Positions 1-5,034 of a DNA stretch of 5,750 nt are shown in pieces (position 1 is the stretch's first letter; every line of letters starts with the position of its first letter). The notes below the pieces were generated by a model. That model saw only the letters and a list, made by a program, of their open reading frames with translations, did not search any database and had not been told where the DNA came from. The DNA is taken from contig JAHEZB010000180.1 of assembly GCA_023251285.1 (NCBI GenBank), forward strand, positions 1-5,750. The letters are read 5' to 3'. A program made the translations under genes and the position numbers. Origin of the DNA: Chitinophagaceae bacterium (GTDB lineage Bacteria; Bacteroidota; Bacteroidia; Chitinophagales; Chitinophagaceae).

Positions 1-152
1 ACATCAATGGATTTGCTCATAGTAACAATTGCACTTTGCGGATGCAATTTTACTTCAGCATCTTCCACATCGGGGACGTGCAGCAATGCCCGTTTTACGT
101 TTGCTACACAGCCGCTGCAACTCATTCCGGTTAATTCATAATTTTTTTTCAT
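1..152 (-). CDS. HMA-domain metal-binding protein or N-terminus of a Cu-type P-type ATPase (partial)
   Basis: The gene starts at ATG 150-152 and runs off the left edge, leaving about 50 codons. They show the start of a ferredoxin-like heavy-metal-associated fold: a first beta strand (YELTG), the metal loop GMSCSGCV at residues 9-16 with Cys12 and Cys15 as the CxxC ligand pair, an alpha helix (ANVKRALLHV), then a PDV-x-D-AEVKL strand. Such domains bind Cu(I), Ag(I) or Zn(II)/Cd(II) in the cytosol. They occur as stand-alone CopZ-like chaperones or as the N-terminal domain of CopA-like ATPases. The visible part cannot tell these apart; only the sequence beyond position 1 (ATPase CPC and DKTGT motifs, or a stop near residue 70) would. 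The gene lies 29 bases downstream of a universal stress gene on the same strand and is probably co-transcribed with it. HMA domain call firm; full-length identity open. Confidence 0.85.
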   Translation of the reverse strand, partial: MKKNYELTGMSCSGCVANVKRALLHVPDVEDAEVKLHPQSAIVTMSKSID

Positions 153-181
153 TTTGATTTGATTTAAAGTTTTTTTGTTTT

Positions 182-634
182 TTATTTATTTTGAATTCGT
201 ACTATTTCCACCGAACACTTTGCATGTAAGGCTACTGCCTGTGAAACCGAGCCGAGCATAAATCGTTTTACAGCCCCATAACCATGCGAGCCAACGATAA
301 TTAAATCTGCACCAAGCATTTCGGCTTCTTCAAGAACTACACTTTTAGGGGATCCATTTATTATTGCCGTTGTAATGGTCAGCTCAGGGTTTTGTGTGCT
401 CAAAACTTTCGCTGCGTTTCTTACTGTTTTCTCAGCAATTTTTTCTGCCTTACGTCCTGATTCAACATAAAATTCATTCAATACTCCCATGGGTGCATTA
501 TAGGTTGTTATCAGCACATTGTTTATAATTGAGATAATATGCACACTGGTTTGGGGCGGATAAGGCCGGACAGCAATTTCTTTAAGCGCAGCCTTGCTGT
601 AGGCAGAGCCATCTGTTGCAAATAGTATTTTCAT
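182..634 (-). CDS. Universal stress protein, UspA family (copy 1)
   Basis: This is a 150-residue single-domain Usp, the normal length for the family. It begins MKILFATDGS, with the conserved Asp at residue 8 after the first beta strand. It carries the ATP-binding signature G-x2-G-x9-G-S at residues 115-129 (GSHG...GS), followed by VSQAVALHAKCSV. This pattern marks the ATP-binding class of cytosolic Usp dimers, which are linked to survival under starvation, oxidative or metal stress; the actual role here is inferred. An in-frame ATG ten codons upstream (662-664) would add MIHIYKNEIK, but the family and the second copy both begin at MKI, so 634 is preferred. No Shine-Dalgarno is visible; the leader is A/T-rich. 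It is about half identical to the Usp at 2100-2576, and the two flank the GAPDH gene, which suggests duplication and shared function. Confidence 0.93.
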   Translation of the reverse strand: MKILFATDGSAYSKAALKEIAVRPYPPQTSVHIISIINNVLITTYNAPMGVLNEFYVESGRKAEKIAEKTVRNAAKVLSTQNPELTITTAIINGSPKSVVLEEAEMLGADLIIVGSHGYGAVKRFMLGSVSQAVALHAKCSVEIVRIQNK

Positions 635-690
635 TTTTATTTCATTTTTATATATATGGATCATGCTTTTTTAATTGTTTTCTATTCTAC

Positions 691-864
691 TTATAATTTT
701 TCTTCAATACTTTCACAATCCATCATCTTGGTATAAATTACTTGATAATTTTTATGCTCCATTTCATGTTTTTATAATGATTTATCTAAGTGTTCCGATA
801 GCTCCTGAAGCAGATTCTGGTTTGTACTAATATTTTTTCCCGGGTCATTTAAAAAAGTTTTGTC
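691..864 (-). other. Possible small or decayed reading frame between GAPDH and Usp copy 1
   Basis: The 180-base gap between the GAPDH stop and the Usp start has no recognisable gene, but one minus-strand frame has protein-like content. From 864 to 772 it reads ...NLLQELSEHLDKSL followed by a TAA. In the same frame an ATG at 760-762 then opens a 23-codon ORF, MEHKNYQVIYTKMMDCESIE and so on, to a TAA at 691-693. The first half has no ATG, GTG or TTG start and overlaps the last codons of GAPDH in a different frame. This could be a remnant of a small gene, one genuine 23-residue microprotein, or chance in AT-rich DNA. No family is recognised. A weak imperfect dyad (CCTGAAG...TTCTGG, about 806-822) is too poor to call a GAPDH terminator. 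Confidence 0.2.
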
Positions 865-1879
865 TTATCCCCAAACTTTCATTCGTTTTATGTATTGATT
901 TTTCCGCGCTTTTTTCAAGGCTGGTTAATGCCCTTATAGCATCAATGGTTTCGGGGATTACGATTGCCTGGTTGTCCACCACGTATGCATAAAACAATTC
1001 ATCGCCCACCACTTTCAGCATATCTTTCCACAAAGCCACTTCATACATATCGCCATACGGCCGGTTTAATGCCAGCATCAATTCTTTGATAACATTATTG
1101 GCAGATAACCCCTCACTGTATTCTATCATGGCTATGCGTGTGGAAGTACTTAATGCTTCCAGAACTTCTTCGTTCGTTGCCTGCCGGGTCAATTGAACAT
1201 TCCAGTAATGAAGATGGCTCAGTGTTTCCGGCACTTTAACCGCTGCAGTAATCACATCCAAGGATGGATCTACACTTTGGGCATCCGGGCCCTGGTGACT
1301 GGGTATATCTTTTTCGGGAACCAGCGTATTCATAATACCACCCAGATGGCTTTCCCAGGGATCGGTAGCCCTGCGCAATAAAGTGCCTCTTGCTTTTTTA
1401 AGCAGGCCTGCATTCTTTAAGGCGGTGAGTGTACGAAGAATAGAAGTAGTATTGCAGGAAACAACACGGGTACTGTTACGGCCCAAAGCAGTCTCATAAT
1501 TATTTTCTGCACTGAATGAATGGCCGGTCGTTGCATGTTTTTCGCCGCCCTGTACGATAAATTTTTTGCCTACGTTTTCATATTGCACAATGTTTTGTGC
1601 TGCAATTTTTTTGGGTGTGCATTCTAATACGATGTCCGCTTCATCTAAGAGTTGTGCCAATGTACCCTGAACAGAGATGCCGGATTCCTTCATGTTGTTT
1701 TGAGCTGTTTCATCAAAAGCAAAGACAGGATAACTTTTTTCTCCCGCCATCCTGATGCGCCAGTCGGTAATCACATCACAAACTCCAGCCAGTTCCATAT
1801 CATCCTGTAGTGTTACGGCATCGGCCACCCGTTTGCCGATAACGCCATATCCGTTTACTGCTACTTTTATTTTTTTCAT
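845..1879 (-). CDS. Type II (archaeal-type) glyceraldehyde-3-phosphate dehydrogenase
   Basis: The 344-residue protein should convert glyceraldehyde-3-phosphate to 1,3-bisphosphoglycerate with NAD(P)+ in the cytosol (EC 1.2.1.59 class). It has the archaeal-type nucleotide-binding start VAVNGYGVIGKRVADAV (residues 6-22) then QDDMEL. Next come ADIVLECTP (81-89), QGGEKH (110-115), the catalytic loop SCNTT with nucleophile Cys142, RRATDP (169-174), IPSHQGPD (192-199) and a C-terminal KTNESLGI typical of the family. Length and motif order match archaeal GAPDH (about 335-345 residues), not the classical bacterial GapA, whose loop is SCTTN. The start MKKIKVAVNGYG matches the family N-terminus. The last residues (RQNFFK) are a short local extension. 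It lies between two Usp genes, with about 220 noncoding bases upstream containing dyads, so it probably has its own promoter. Classical GapA presumably exists elsewhere, making this an accessory isozyme (inference). Cofactor preference cannot be read here. Confidence 0.95.
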   Translation of the reverse strand: MKKIKVAVNGYGVIGKRVADAVTLQDDMELAGVCDVITDWRIRMAGEKSYPVFAFDETAQNNMKESGISVQGTLAQLLDEADIVLECTPKKIAAQNIVQYENVGKKFIVQGGEKHATTGHSFSAENNYETALGRNSTRVVSCNTTSILRTLTALKNAGLLKKARGTLLRRATDPWESHLGGIMNTLVPEKDIPSHQGPDAQSVDPSLDVITAAVKVPETLSHLHYWNVQLTRQATNEEVLEALSTSTRIAMIEYSEGLSANNVIKELMLALNRPYGDMYEVALWKDMLKVVGDELFYAYVVDNQAIVIPETIDAIRALTSLEKSAEKSIHKTNESLGIRQNFFK

Positions 1880-1945
1880 AATTATTTTTTTATTTTATTT
1901 TAAAAGGAATAAGGTAATAAGGTTTTACATATCCGTTACAGTTTT

Positions 1946-1962
1946 TTATTAAGGTTTAATAA
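1946..1962. promoter_or_regulatory. Perfect 7-bp dyad in the GAPDH leader
   Basis: TTATTAA-GGT-TTAATAA is an exact inverted repeat with a 3-base centre. It lies about 67 bases upstream of the GAPDH start, between that gene and the candidate dyad at 1987-2013. It could be an operator or an mRNA hairpin. AT-rich DNA produces such palindromes by chance, so confidence is low. Confidence 0.3.
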
Positions 1963-1986
1963 GAAAACTGAATAAAAATTTATCCA

Positions 1987-2013
1987 AAACTTTTTGTTCA
2001 AATAACAAAGTTT
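1987..2013. promoter_or_regulatory. Imperfect inverted repeat upstream of GAPDH
   Basis: The left arm AAACTTTTTGTT (1987-1998) pairs with the right arm AACAAAGTTT (2004-2013), giving 10 base pairs with a two-base bulge around CAAAT. It sits about 108-134 bases before the GAPDH start. On the minus strand a TTTG (2006-2009) and TAAATTTT (1975-1982), 23 bases apart, loosely resemble a Bacteroidota promoter, so the dyad may overlap a -33 region. The rest of the 220-base gap (1880-2099) holds AAGGT/AATAAGG-type direct and inverted repeats but no gene. Confidence 0.3.
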
Positions 2014-2099
2014 CCAGATAATAAACAGTGGCTTCTACCAGGATTTAACCTTATAACCTTCTTATTGTTGATTACATCTACTATCCGAAATAGCCATTT

Positions 2100-2576
2100 T
2101 TATTCTAATCCTTTTTCATCTTCCACTTCCCGTTTACGTACAATCAATACTGAGCAGGGTGCGTGCAAGGCCACTGACTGGGAAACCGAGCCAAGCAAAA
2201 AGCGTGACAAGGCTCCCAGCCCCTGTGAGCCAACCACAATCAAATCTGCTCCAAACGCTTCGGCTTCCTTTAAGATGGCCTGTTTCGGCGAATCATTAAT
2301 TACCTTAGTGGATATGGATAAAGCGGGATTTTTTTCTTTTATGATTTCAGAGGCAATCCGTATCGTGTCTTCCGCAAGTTGCTTTGCAACAGCATCTGCT
2401 TCTTCATAGTAACCAGCGAGGCCACCCATTGTCGCCGGTTGAGATACCGTCAGAAACGTACTTTCAAAAACTGAAATAATTTCTACTTCGGTATTTAGTG
2501 GAAAAGGCCTTCCGGCAATTTCCTCAACCGCTGCATTGCTGTGTTCCGAACCGTCGGTTGCTAATATTATTTTCAT
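2100..2576 (-). CDS. Universal stress protein, UspA family (copy 2)
   Basis: This 158-residue Usp begins MKIILATDGS with Asp8. It has the ATP-binding G-x2-G-x9-G-S motif at residues 116-130 (GSQG...GS), followed by VSQSVALHAPCSVLIVR. The C-terminus carries a short charged extension (KREVEDEKGLE) that copy 1 lacks. About half of its residues match copy 1, with shared blocks ATDGS, RP-[YF]-P, GADLI-[IV]-VGS and LGSVSQ, so the two are paralogues. The expected product is a small cytosolic ATP-binding stress protein. It lies 75 bases downstream of the lycopene-cyclase-domain gene, with a possible promoter in between, and about 220 bases upstream of GAPDH. The start is unambiguous, since the family motif begins at the first codon. 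Confidence 0.94.
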   Translation of the reverse strand: MKIILATDGSEHSNAAVEEIAGRPFPLNTEVEIISVFESTFLTVSQPATMGGLAGYYEEADAVAKQLAEDTIRIASEIIKEKNPALSISTKVINDSPKQAILKEAEAFGADLIVVGSQGLGALSRFLLGSVSQSVALHAPCSVLIVRKREVEDEKGLE

Positions 2577-2630
2577 TGATTTTTTTTATTTAGTGATCTA
2601 ATTTTTTTTTTATTTTAATAGCTTCCGGAA

Positions 2631-2662
2631 AAAAAGTATTTCATAATATGATCATGATACAA
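2631..2662 (-). promoter_or_regulatory. Candidate Bacteroidota-type promoter for Usp copy 2
   Basis: On the minus strand, TTG (2660-2662) is followed after 21 bases by TACTTTTT (2631-2638), seven of eight matches to the TAnnTTTG -7 box. The -33 part falls inside the last codons of the preceding gene. A TTCCGGAA palindrome lies just downstream (2623-2630) and could be an operator. The match is plausible but weak in AT-rich DNA. Confidence 0.25.
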
Positions 2663-3374
2663 GTAGCCGCCTTTTATAATCTTTATGGTTTGCAATTTTT
2701 TGCCAGTAAATATGTTCGTACAAGCCGGACCAAAACATTCCAAAGGTGAATGCAAACAATAATTCTTCTATTGGTATCCCTGATATTAAAATTCCTGTGA
2801 GCGCATTAAGGTTCCAATATGCTTTTACATAACCCGGAAAAAAAATAAGTATGCTGCCGAAATAGATAAAATAAAGCAACATAAAGAGCAATCCTCCCAT
2901 CCATATTTTTACTTTGAGATCAGGTCGGCAGTACAATGTTGCCAGGGCCCCTGTAAAAAGGGAAATGATTCCGCAATAAATATGATTAACCCGGGTGGTA
3001 ACAGTTAATATGAAAAAGATTAAAACCGGCACTATTAATATATAGGTATGCAGGTGATGCCTTCGATGTTTTTTTTCTTCTATATCCATCTCAATTTCTG
3101 CAACCGGAAATAAAATCCGGTAAAGCACCGCGCCTATCCCACCAATGGCAAAAGAGAAAATGAAGCTTTCAATATCAAATCCTGTTTTTTGAGCCAGATC
3201 AAATAGGGAAGGAGGAAACCAATATCCCGGCACAAACAGGGGTTCTGTGAAGCCAAACAACATAGTGGCCAGGCTCACAGGAAGCATTATTTTCCTGAAA
3301 TCCCTTTTAAAGAAATAGACGACCATCCATAAGCCCAGAATAATGAGCGACCATATTAACCATATATATTGCAT
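2652..3374 (-). CDS. Lycopene-cyclase-domain multi-spanning membrane protein
   Basis: This 240-residue integral membrane protein has about seven hydrophobic segments (near 3-21, 28-47, 67-88, 109-126, 133-150, 157-178 and 190-215). It carries two copies of the signature of small CrtYc/CrtYd/CarR-type lycopene cyclase domains: DIESFIFSFAIGG (67-79) and PIEELLFAFTFGM (201-213). Each ends in LY and is preceded by a PGY motif (49-51 and 180-182). A charged loop EIEMDIEEKKHRRHH (93-107) separates the halves. In carotenoid makers, heterodimeric or fused forms cyclise lycopene; here no crt gene is visible, so the substrate is unknown. An upstream in-frame ATG would add 16 polar residues and overlap the previous gene. 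Met at 3372-3374, seven bases after that gene's stop, begins directly at the first helix and is preferred. It closes the small-membrane-protein operon. Confidence 0.8.
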   Translation of the reverse strand: MQYIWLIWSLIILGLWMVVYFFKRDFRKIMLPVSLATMLFGFTEPLFVPGYWFPPSLFDLAQKTGFDIESFIFSFAIGGIGAVLYRILFPVAEIEMDIEEKKHRRHHLHTYILIVPVLIFFILTVTTRVNHIYCGIISLFTGALATLYCRPDLKVKIWMGGLLFMLLYFIYFGSILIFFPGYVKAYWNLNALTGILISGIPIEELLFAFTFGMFWSGLYEHIYWQKIANHKDYKRRLLVS

Positions 3375-3381
3375 CGGTTGT

Positions 3382-3663
3382 TTATTTTTTATTATATACA
3401 AACGCATTATAAAACCCCGCAATACAGGCTCCTATCAGCCAGCCAAGAACAAACGTTTCTACAATTCCTGCGCCTGCTTCCCACATGGGCACTTCCATTC
3501 GTACAATCGTCGAAACATCGAGTCCGTGAATGAGGCTGTTAAAGAATTTTACAGTCCCGTCATGTCCCACCGTTGCCATTACAACTATACAACCCAAGTA
3601 TAGCAAAGCGCCGGTAAGGCCGGTCGCGAAACCGAATTTTTTGATATTAATGTTGGTGTTCAT
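3382..3663 (-). CDS. DUF5676-family small membrane protein
   Basis: The 93-residue protein has two predicted transmembrane helices (about 11-31 and 64-86). A conserved linker between them carries TVGHDGTVKFFNSLIHGLDV (31-50) and then the PMWEAG turn (59-64). The G-x-ATGLTGALLYLGC start, the KFFNSLIHGLD motif and the ETFVLGWLIGA C-terminal helix match what I recall of DUF5676, found beside copper and other metal-resistance genes in many bacteria; its biochemical role is unknown. Its start codon lies inside the end of the preceding gene (17-base overlap in another frame), and it ends seven bases before the next start, so translational coupling within one operon is likely. Family assignment is from memory of the motifs. 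Confidence 0.82.
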   Translation of the reverse strand: MNTNINIKKFGFATGLTGALLYLGCIVVMATVGHDGTVKFFNSLIHGLDVSTIVRMEVPMWEAGAGIVETFVLGWLIGACIAGFYNAFVYNKK

Positions 3664-3883
3664 GATTTTCTGTTTTTAGAGTTTTTGAATCTTGTTGCCC
3701 ATCCCGATCATTGTGTTTATGGGCTCCATGGCTGTGCATAGGCATTAATAAATGACAGGCAAACATGAACAGGATAAAGATGAACAATGAAGTGCCGTTT
3801 CCCAGGCCTAATGCCGGTGCAAAAAATATCAGCAATAAGGGCAGGCCACAGCCAATGATCATCCAAAAAATATGATTTTTCAT
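3647..3883 (-). CDS. Small two-helix membrane protein with His-rich tail (DUF2933-like)
   Basis: The 78-residue protein has two hydrophobic segments (about 5-22 and 31-47) and then a short polar tail rich in histidine: HSHGAHKHND (50-59) and a terminal NHEHQH (73-78). Histidines at 44, 50, 52, 55, 57, 74, 76 and 78 could bind Cu, Zn or Ni. The topology and the WMIIGCGLPLLLIF and HLLMPMH motifs resemble small DUF2933-type proteins found in copper or silver resistance loci, but I am unsure of the exact family. The ATG at 3881-3883 gives a clean N-terminal helix. The last codons overlap the DUF5676 start. It follows SHOCT protein B after 66 noncoding bases. The function (metal-binding membrane accessory) is inferred. 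Confidence 0.78.
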   Translation of the reverse strand: MKNHIFWMIIGCGLPLLLIFFAPALGLGNGTSLFIFILFMFACHLLMPMHSHGAHKHNDRDGQQDSKTLKTENHEHQH

Positions 3884-3949
3884 TTTTGAAACTTTTGTGC
3901 TATTCGCTTATATACATAAATAAAATCAATAGCGGTGATAAAATTGTAC

Positions 3950-4165
3950 TCAGCTTTTATTCAAAATACCTTTCCTTTCTTCAAATTCTTCTTTAGTAAT
4001 TTCCCCTTGGGCAAGTCTTCTCTTTAGTATCTCCAGTGGGGTATCTTTTTTTGTCTTTTGTCCGGGAATATCCCAGGGGGTTACAAAAATCCAAATGAGA
4101 AGAATGATCCAGATGATCCACCAAATGAAATGCATACCCCAAAAATGATCGTTATAAAAATGCAT
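3950..4165 (-). CDS. SHOCT-domain small membrane protein B
   Basis: The 71-residue protein has one Trp- and Ile-rich transmembrane helix (about 9-30, WGMHFIWWIIWIILLIW). A short VTPWDIPGQK linker leads to a C-terminal SHOCT domain (about 41-69) with DTPLEILKRRLAQGEITKEE, the typical x-L-K-x-R-x-A-x-GEI-x-EEF pattern. SHOCT helices are short oligomerisation or interaction modules of unknown specific role; this one should face the cytoplasm if the N-terminus is out. It is about 78% identical over 64 residues to SHOCT protein A at 4677-4901 and must be a recent duplicate. The ATG at 4163-4165 fits; the N-terminal MHFYND differs from the paralogue's MNMQHMYNWD. It sits 84 bases downstream of the Met-rich gene, in the same operon. 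Confidence 0.88.
   Translation of the reverse strand: MHFYNDHFWGMHFIWWIIWIILLIWIFVTPWDIPGQKTKKDTPLEILKRRLAQGEITKEEFEERKGILNKS
4021..4143. repeat. Direct repeat, copy 1 (SHOCT gene B)
   Basis: This segment aligns without gaps to 4748-4870 with 13 mismatches in 123 bases, about 89% identity, in the same orientation at an offset of 727. It covers the transmembrane and linker part and the first half of the SHOCT domain of both genes. Identity drops sharply outside it, in the N-terminal codons and the SHOCT tail. Confidence 0.85.
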
Positions 4166-4249
4166 GATTTTACGTTTTAAAGTTTTAAAAATTTTGATAG
4201 TACCGATTCAATGGGCTATTCTGACAATCTTACCCATAGATTCTTTTTT

Positions 4250-4654
4250 TTAATGAACATGATTGTGCTTTATGCTCTGTAGGCTATCTTCTTTACGATC
4301 CGTCTGGCCATTCATTTTATTCTTCATCATCCCTTTCATCATCATCTGATGCATATCCTTATTTTCCATCATCATATTCATCATGTTATGGCACATTGCG
4401 CTGTCTTTGCCGGCTACATTCATCATCTCTTTCATCATCCCTTTATGCTGCATCATGGTATGGATCGCTTCTTTATTTTGCATTATATGGGTGGTCATTT
4501 TATCCATCATGTTTGGATTATTGCAGATCATGGTCATTATTGAATCCTGCATGGGTTTATCTTTCATCAATTCTTTTGCAGACTTATGTTGTGCAAAGGC
4601 GAGGATGGGGGCCATCATGACAGCCACCATCAAAACATTTTTTAGATTTTTCAT
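4250..4654 (-). CDS. Periplasmic Met/His-rich putative metal-binding protein
   Basis: The 134-residue protein has a signal peptide (residues 1-21, ending AFA before Q22). The mature part contains 27 methionines in 113 residues (about 24%), 9 histidines and 2 cysteines (44 and 88). Met occurs as MM pairs and MMM clusters spaced along amphipathic helices: NNPNMMDKM (46-53), MMQHKGMMKEMMN (67-79), MMNMMMENKDMHQMMM (91-106). A NHVH end follows. Met- and His-rich periplasmic proteins commonly bind Cu(I)/Ag(I) through thioether ligands, so a role as a copper or silver sponge or donor in the periplasm is inferred; no named family is recognised. It lies between the two SHOCT genes, 22 bases after the first. 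The many ATG codons make the antisense strand CAT-rich, giving false His-rich frames there. Confidence is high for a real gene, moderate for metal binding. Confidence 0.85.
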   Translation of the reverse strand: MKNLKNVLMVAVMMAPILAFAQHKSAKELMKDKPMQDSIMTMICNNPNMMDKMTTHIMQNKEAIHTMMQHKGMMKEMMNVAGKDSAMCHNMMNMMMENKDMHQMMMKGMMKNKMNGQTDRKEDSLQSIKHNHVH

Positions 4655-4676
4655 TTATTTTATTTTTTGTTTGTGA

Positions 4677-4901
4677 TTAATTTTGTTCGAGTATCTTTTT
4701 TTTCTCCTCGTATTCTTCTTTGGTAAGTTCGCCACTGGCAAACCTTTTCTTTAGAATATCCAGTGGGGTATCTTTTTTTGTCCGTTGGCCAGGAATATCC
4801 CAGGGAGTTACAAAAATCCAGATGAGAAGAATGATCCAGATGATCCACCAGAGCAAATGCATGCCCCAGAAATCCCAGTTATACATGTGTTGCATATTCA
4901 T
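4677..4901 (-). CDS. SHOCT-domain small membrane protein A
   Basis: The 74-residue protein has an N-terminal Met/aromatic stretch (MNMQHMYNWDFWGMH), one transmembrane helix (about 14-33, WWIIWIILLIWIFV) and a SHOCT domain (about 44-72, DTPLDILKKRFASGELTKEE). It is the paralogue of 3950-4165 (50 of 64 residues identical from FWGMH onward). It is the first gene of the small-protein operon, with a 225-base leader upstream and the Met-rich gene 22 bases downstream. The ATG at 4899-4901 is the only sensible start. SHOCT modules mediate protein contacts; that it anchors or assembles something at the membrane is inference. Confidence 0.88.
   Translation of the reverse strand: MNMQHMYNWDFWGMHLLWWIIWIILLIWIFVTPWDIPGQRTKKDTPLDILKKRFASGELTKEEYEEKKKILEQN
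4748..4870. repeat. Direct repeat, copy 2 (SHOCT gene A)
   Basis: This is the partner of the segment at 4021-4143 (about 89% identical, no gaps). The runs TTACAAAAAT and AGAATGATCCAGATGATCCA are unchanged between copies. It marks a recent duplication or gene conversion of the SHOCT gene, with the Met-rich gene between the copies. Confidence 0.85.
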
Positions 4902-4929
4902 GATTTTTAAATTTTATTATTAATAAATA

Positions 4930-4964
4930 TTGTTTGAATAACTTTCATTGTTGTTTGAAACTTT
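4930..4964. repeat. Two tandem TTGTTTGAA..ACTTT motifs in the metal-operon leader
   Basis: TTGTTTGAATAACTTT (4930-4945) and TTGTTTGAAACTTT (4951-4964) are near-identical, differing by two extra bases. They begin 21 bases apart, about two helical turns, and lie 29-63 bases before the SHOCT A start. This spacing suits a tandem operator for the small-protein operon. The second copy extends into GAAACTTTGTT, whose complement recurs at 2004-2014 upstream of GAPDH. The plus-strand TTTG...AAACTTTG pair could also be a weak promoter reading rightwards. Confidence 0.3.
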
Positions 4965-5034
4965 GTTTTATCAACTATGGAAGCCTTCATTGATAATTAA
5001 ATCTGTTCTTAACTGCCAGAGTGAGAAACCTTGA

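Noticed and set aside
632..664. Upstream ATG giving a longer Usp copy 1
   Set aside because: The extra MIHIYKNEIK precedes the universal MKI start seen in copy 2 and in the family, with no ribosome site to favour it.
2065..2409. Plus-strand 114-codon frame opposite Usp copy 2
   Set aside because: Shadow of a well-supported Usp gene; the peptide is Ser/Thr-rich without any family motif.
4211..4237. Hairpin ATGGG(C)TA...TACCCAT with a T-run on its plus-strand side
   Set aside because: It would terminate only plus-strand transcripts, and no gene ends there; on the minus strand it lies inside the operon without a following T-run. The stem is short and bulged.
4250..4550. ATCAT-rich stretch as a possible short tandem repeat or CRISPR-like array
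   Set aside because: No regular unit length or spacers; the pattern comes from Met codons of the coding gene.
4349..4676. Plus-strand His-rich and Ile/Phe-rich reading frames opposite the Met-rich gene
   Set aside because: They are complements of ATG-rich minus-strand codons (ATG becomes CAT); no sensible start context or protein family, and the minus-strand gene has a clear signal peptide.
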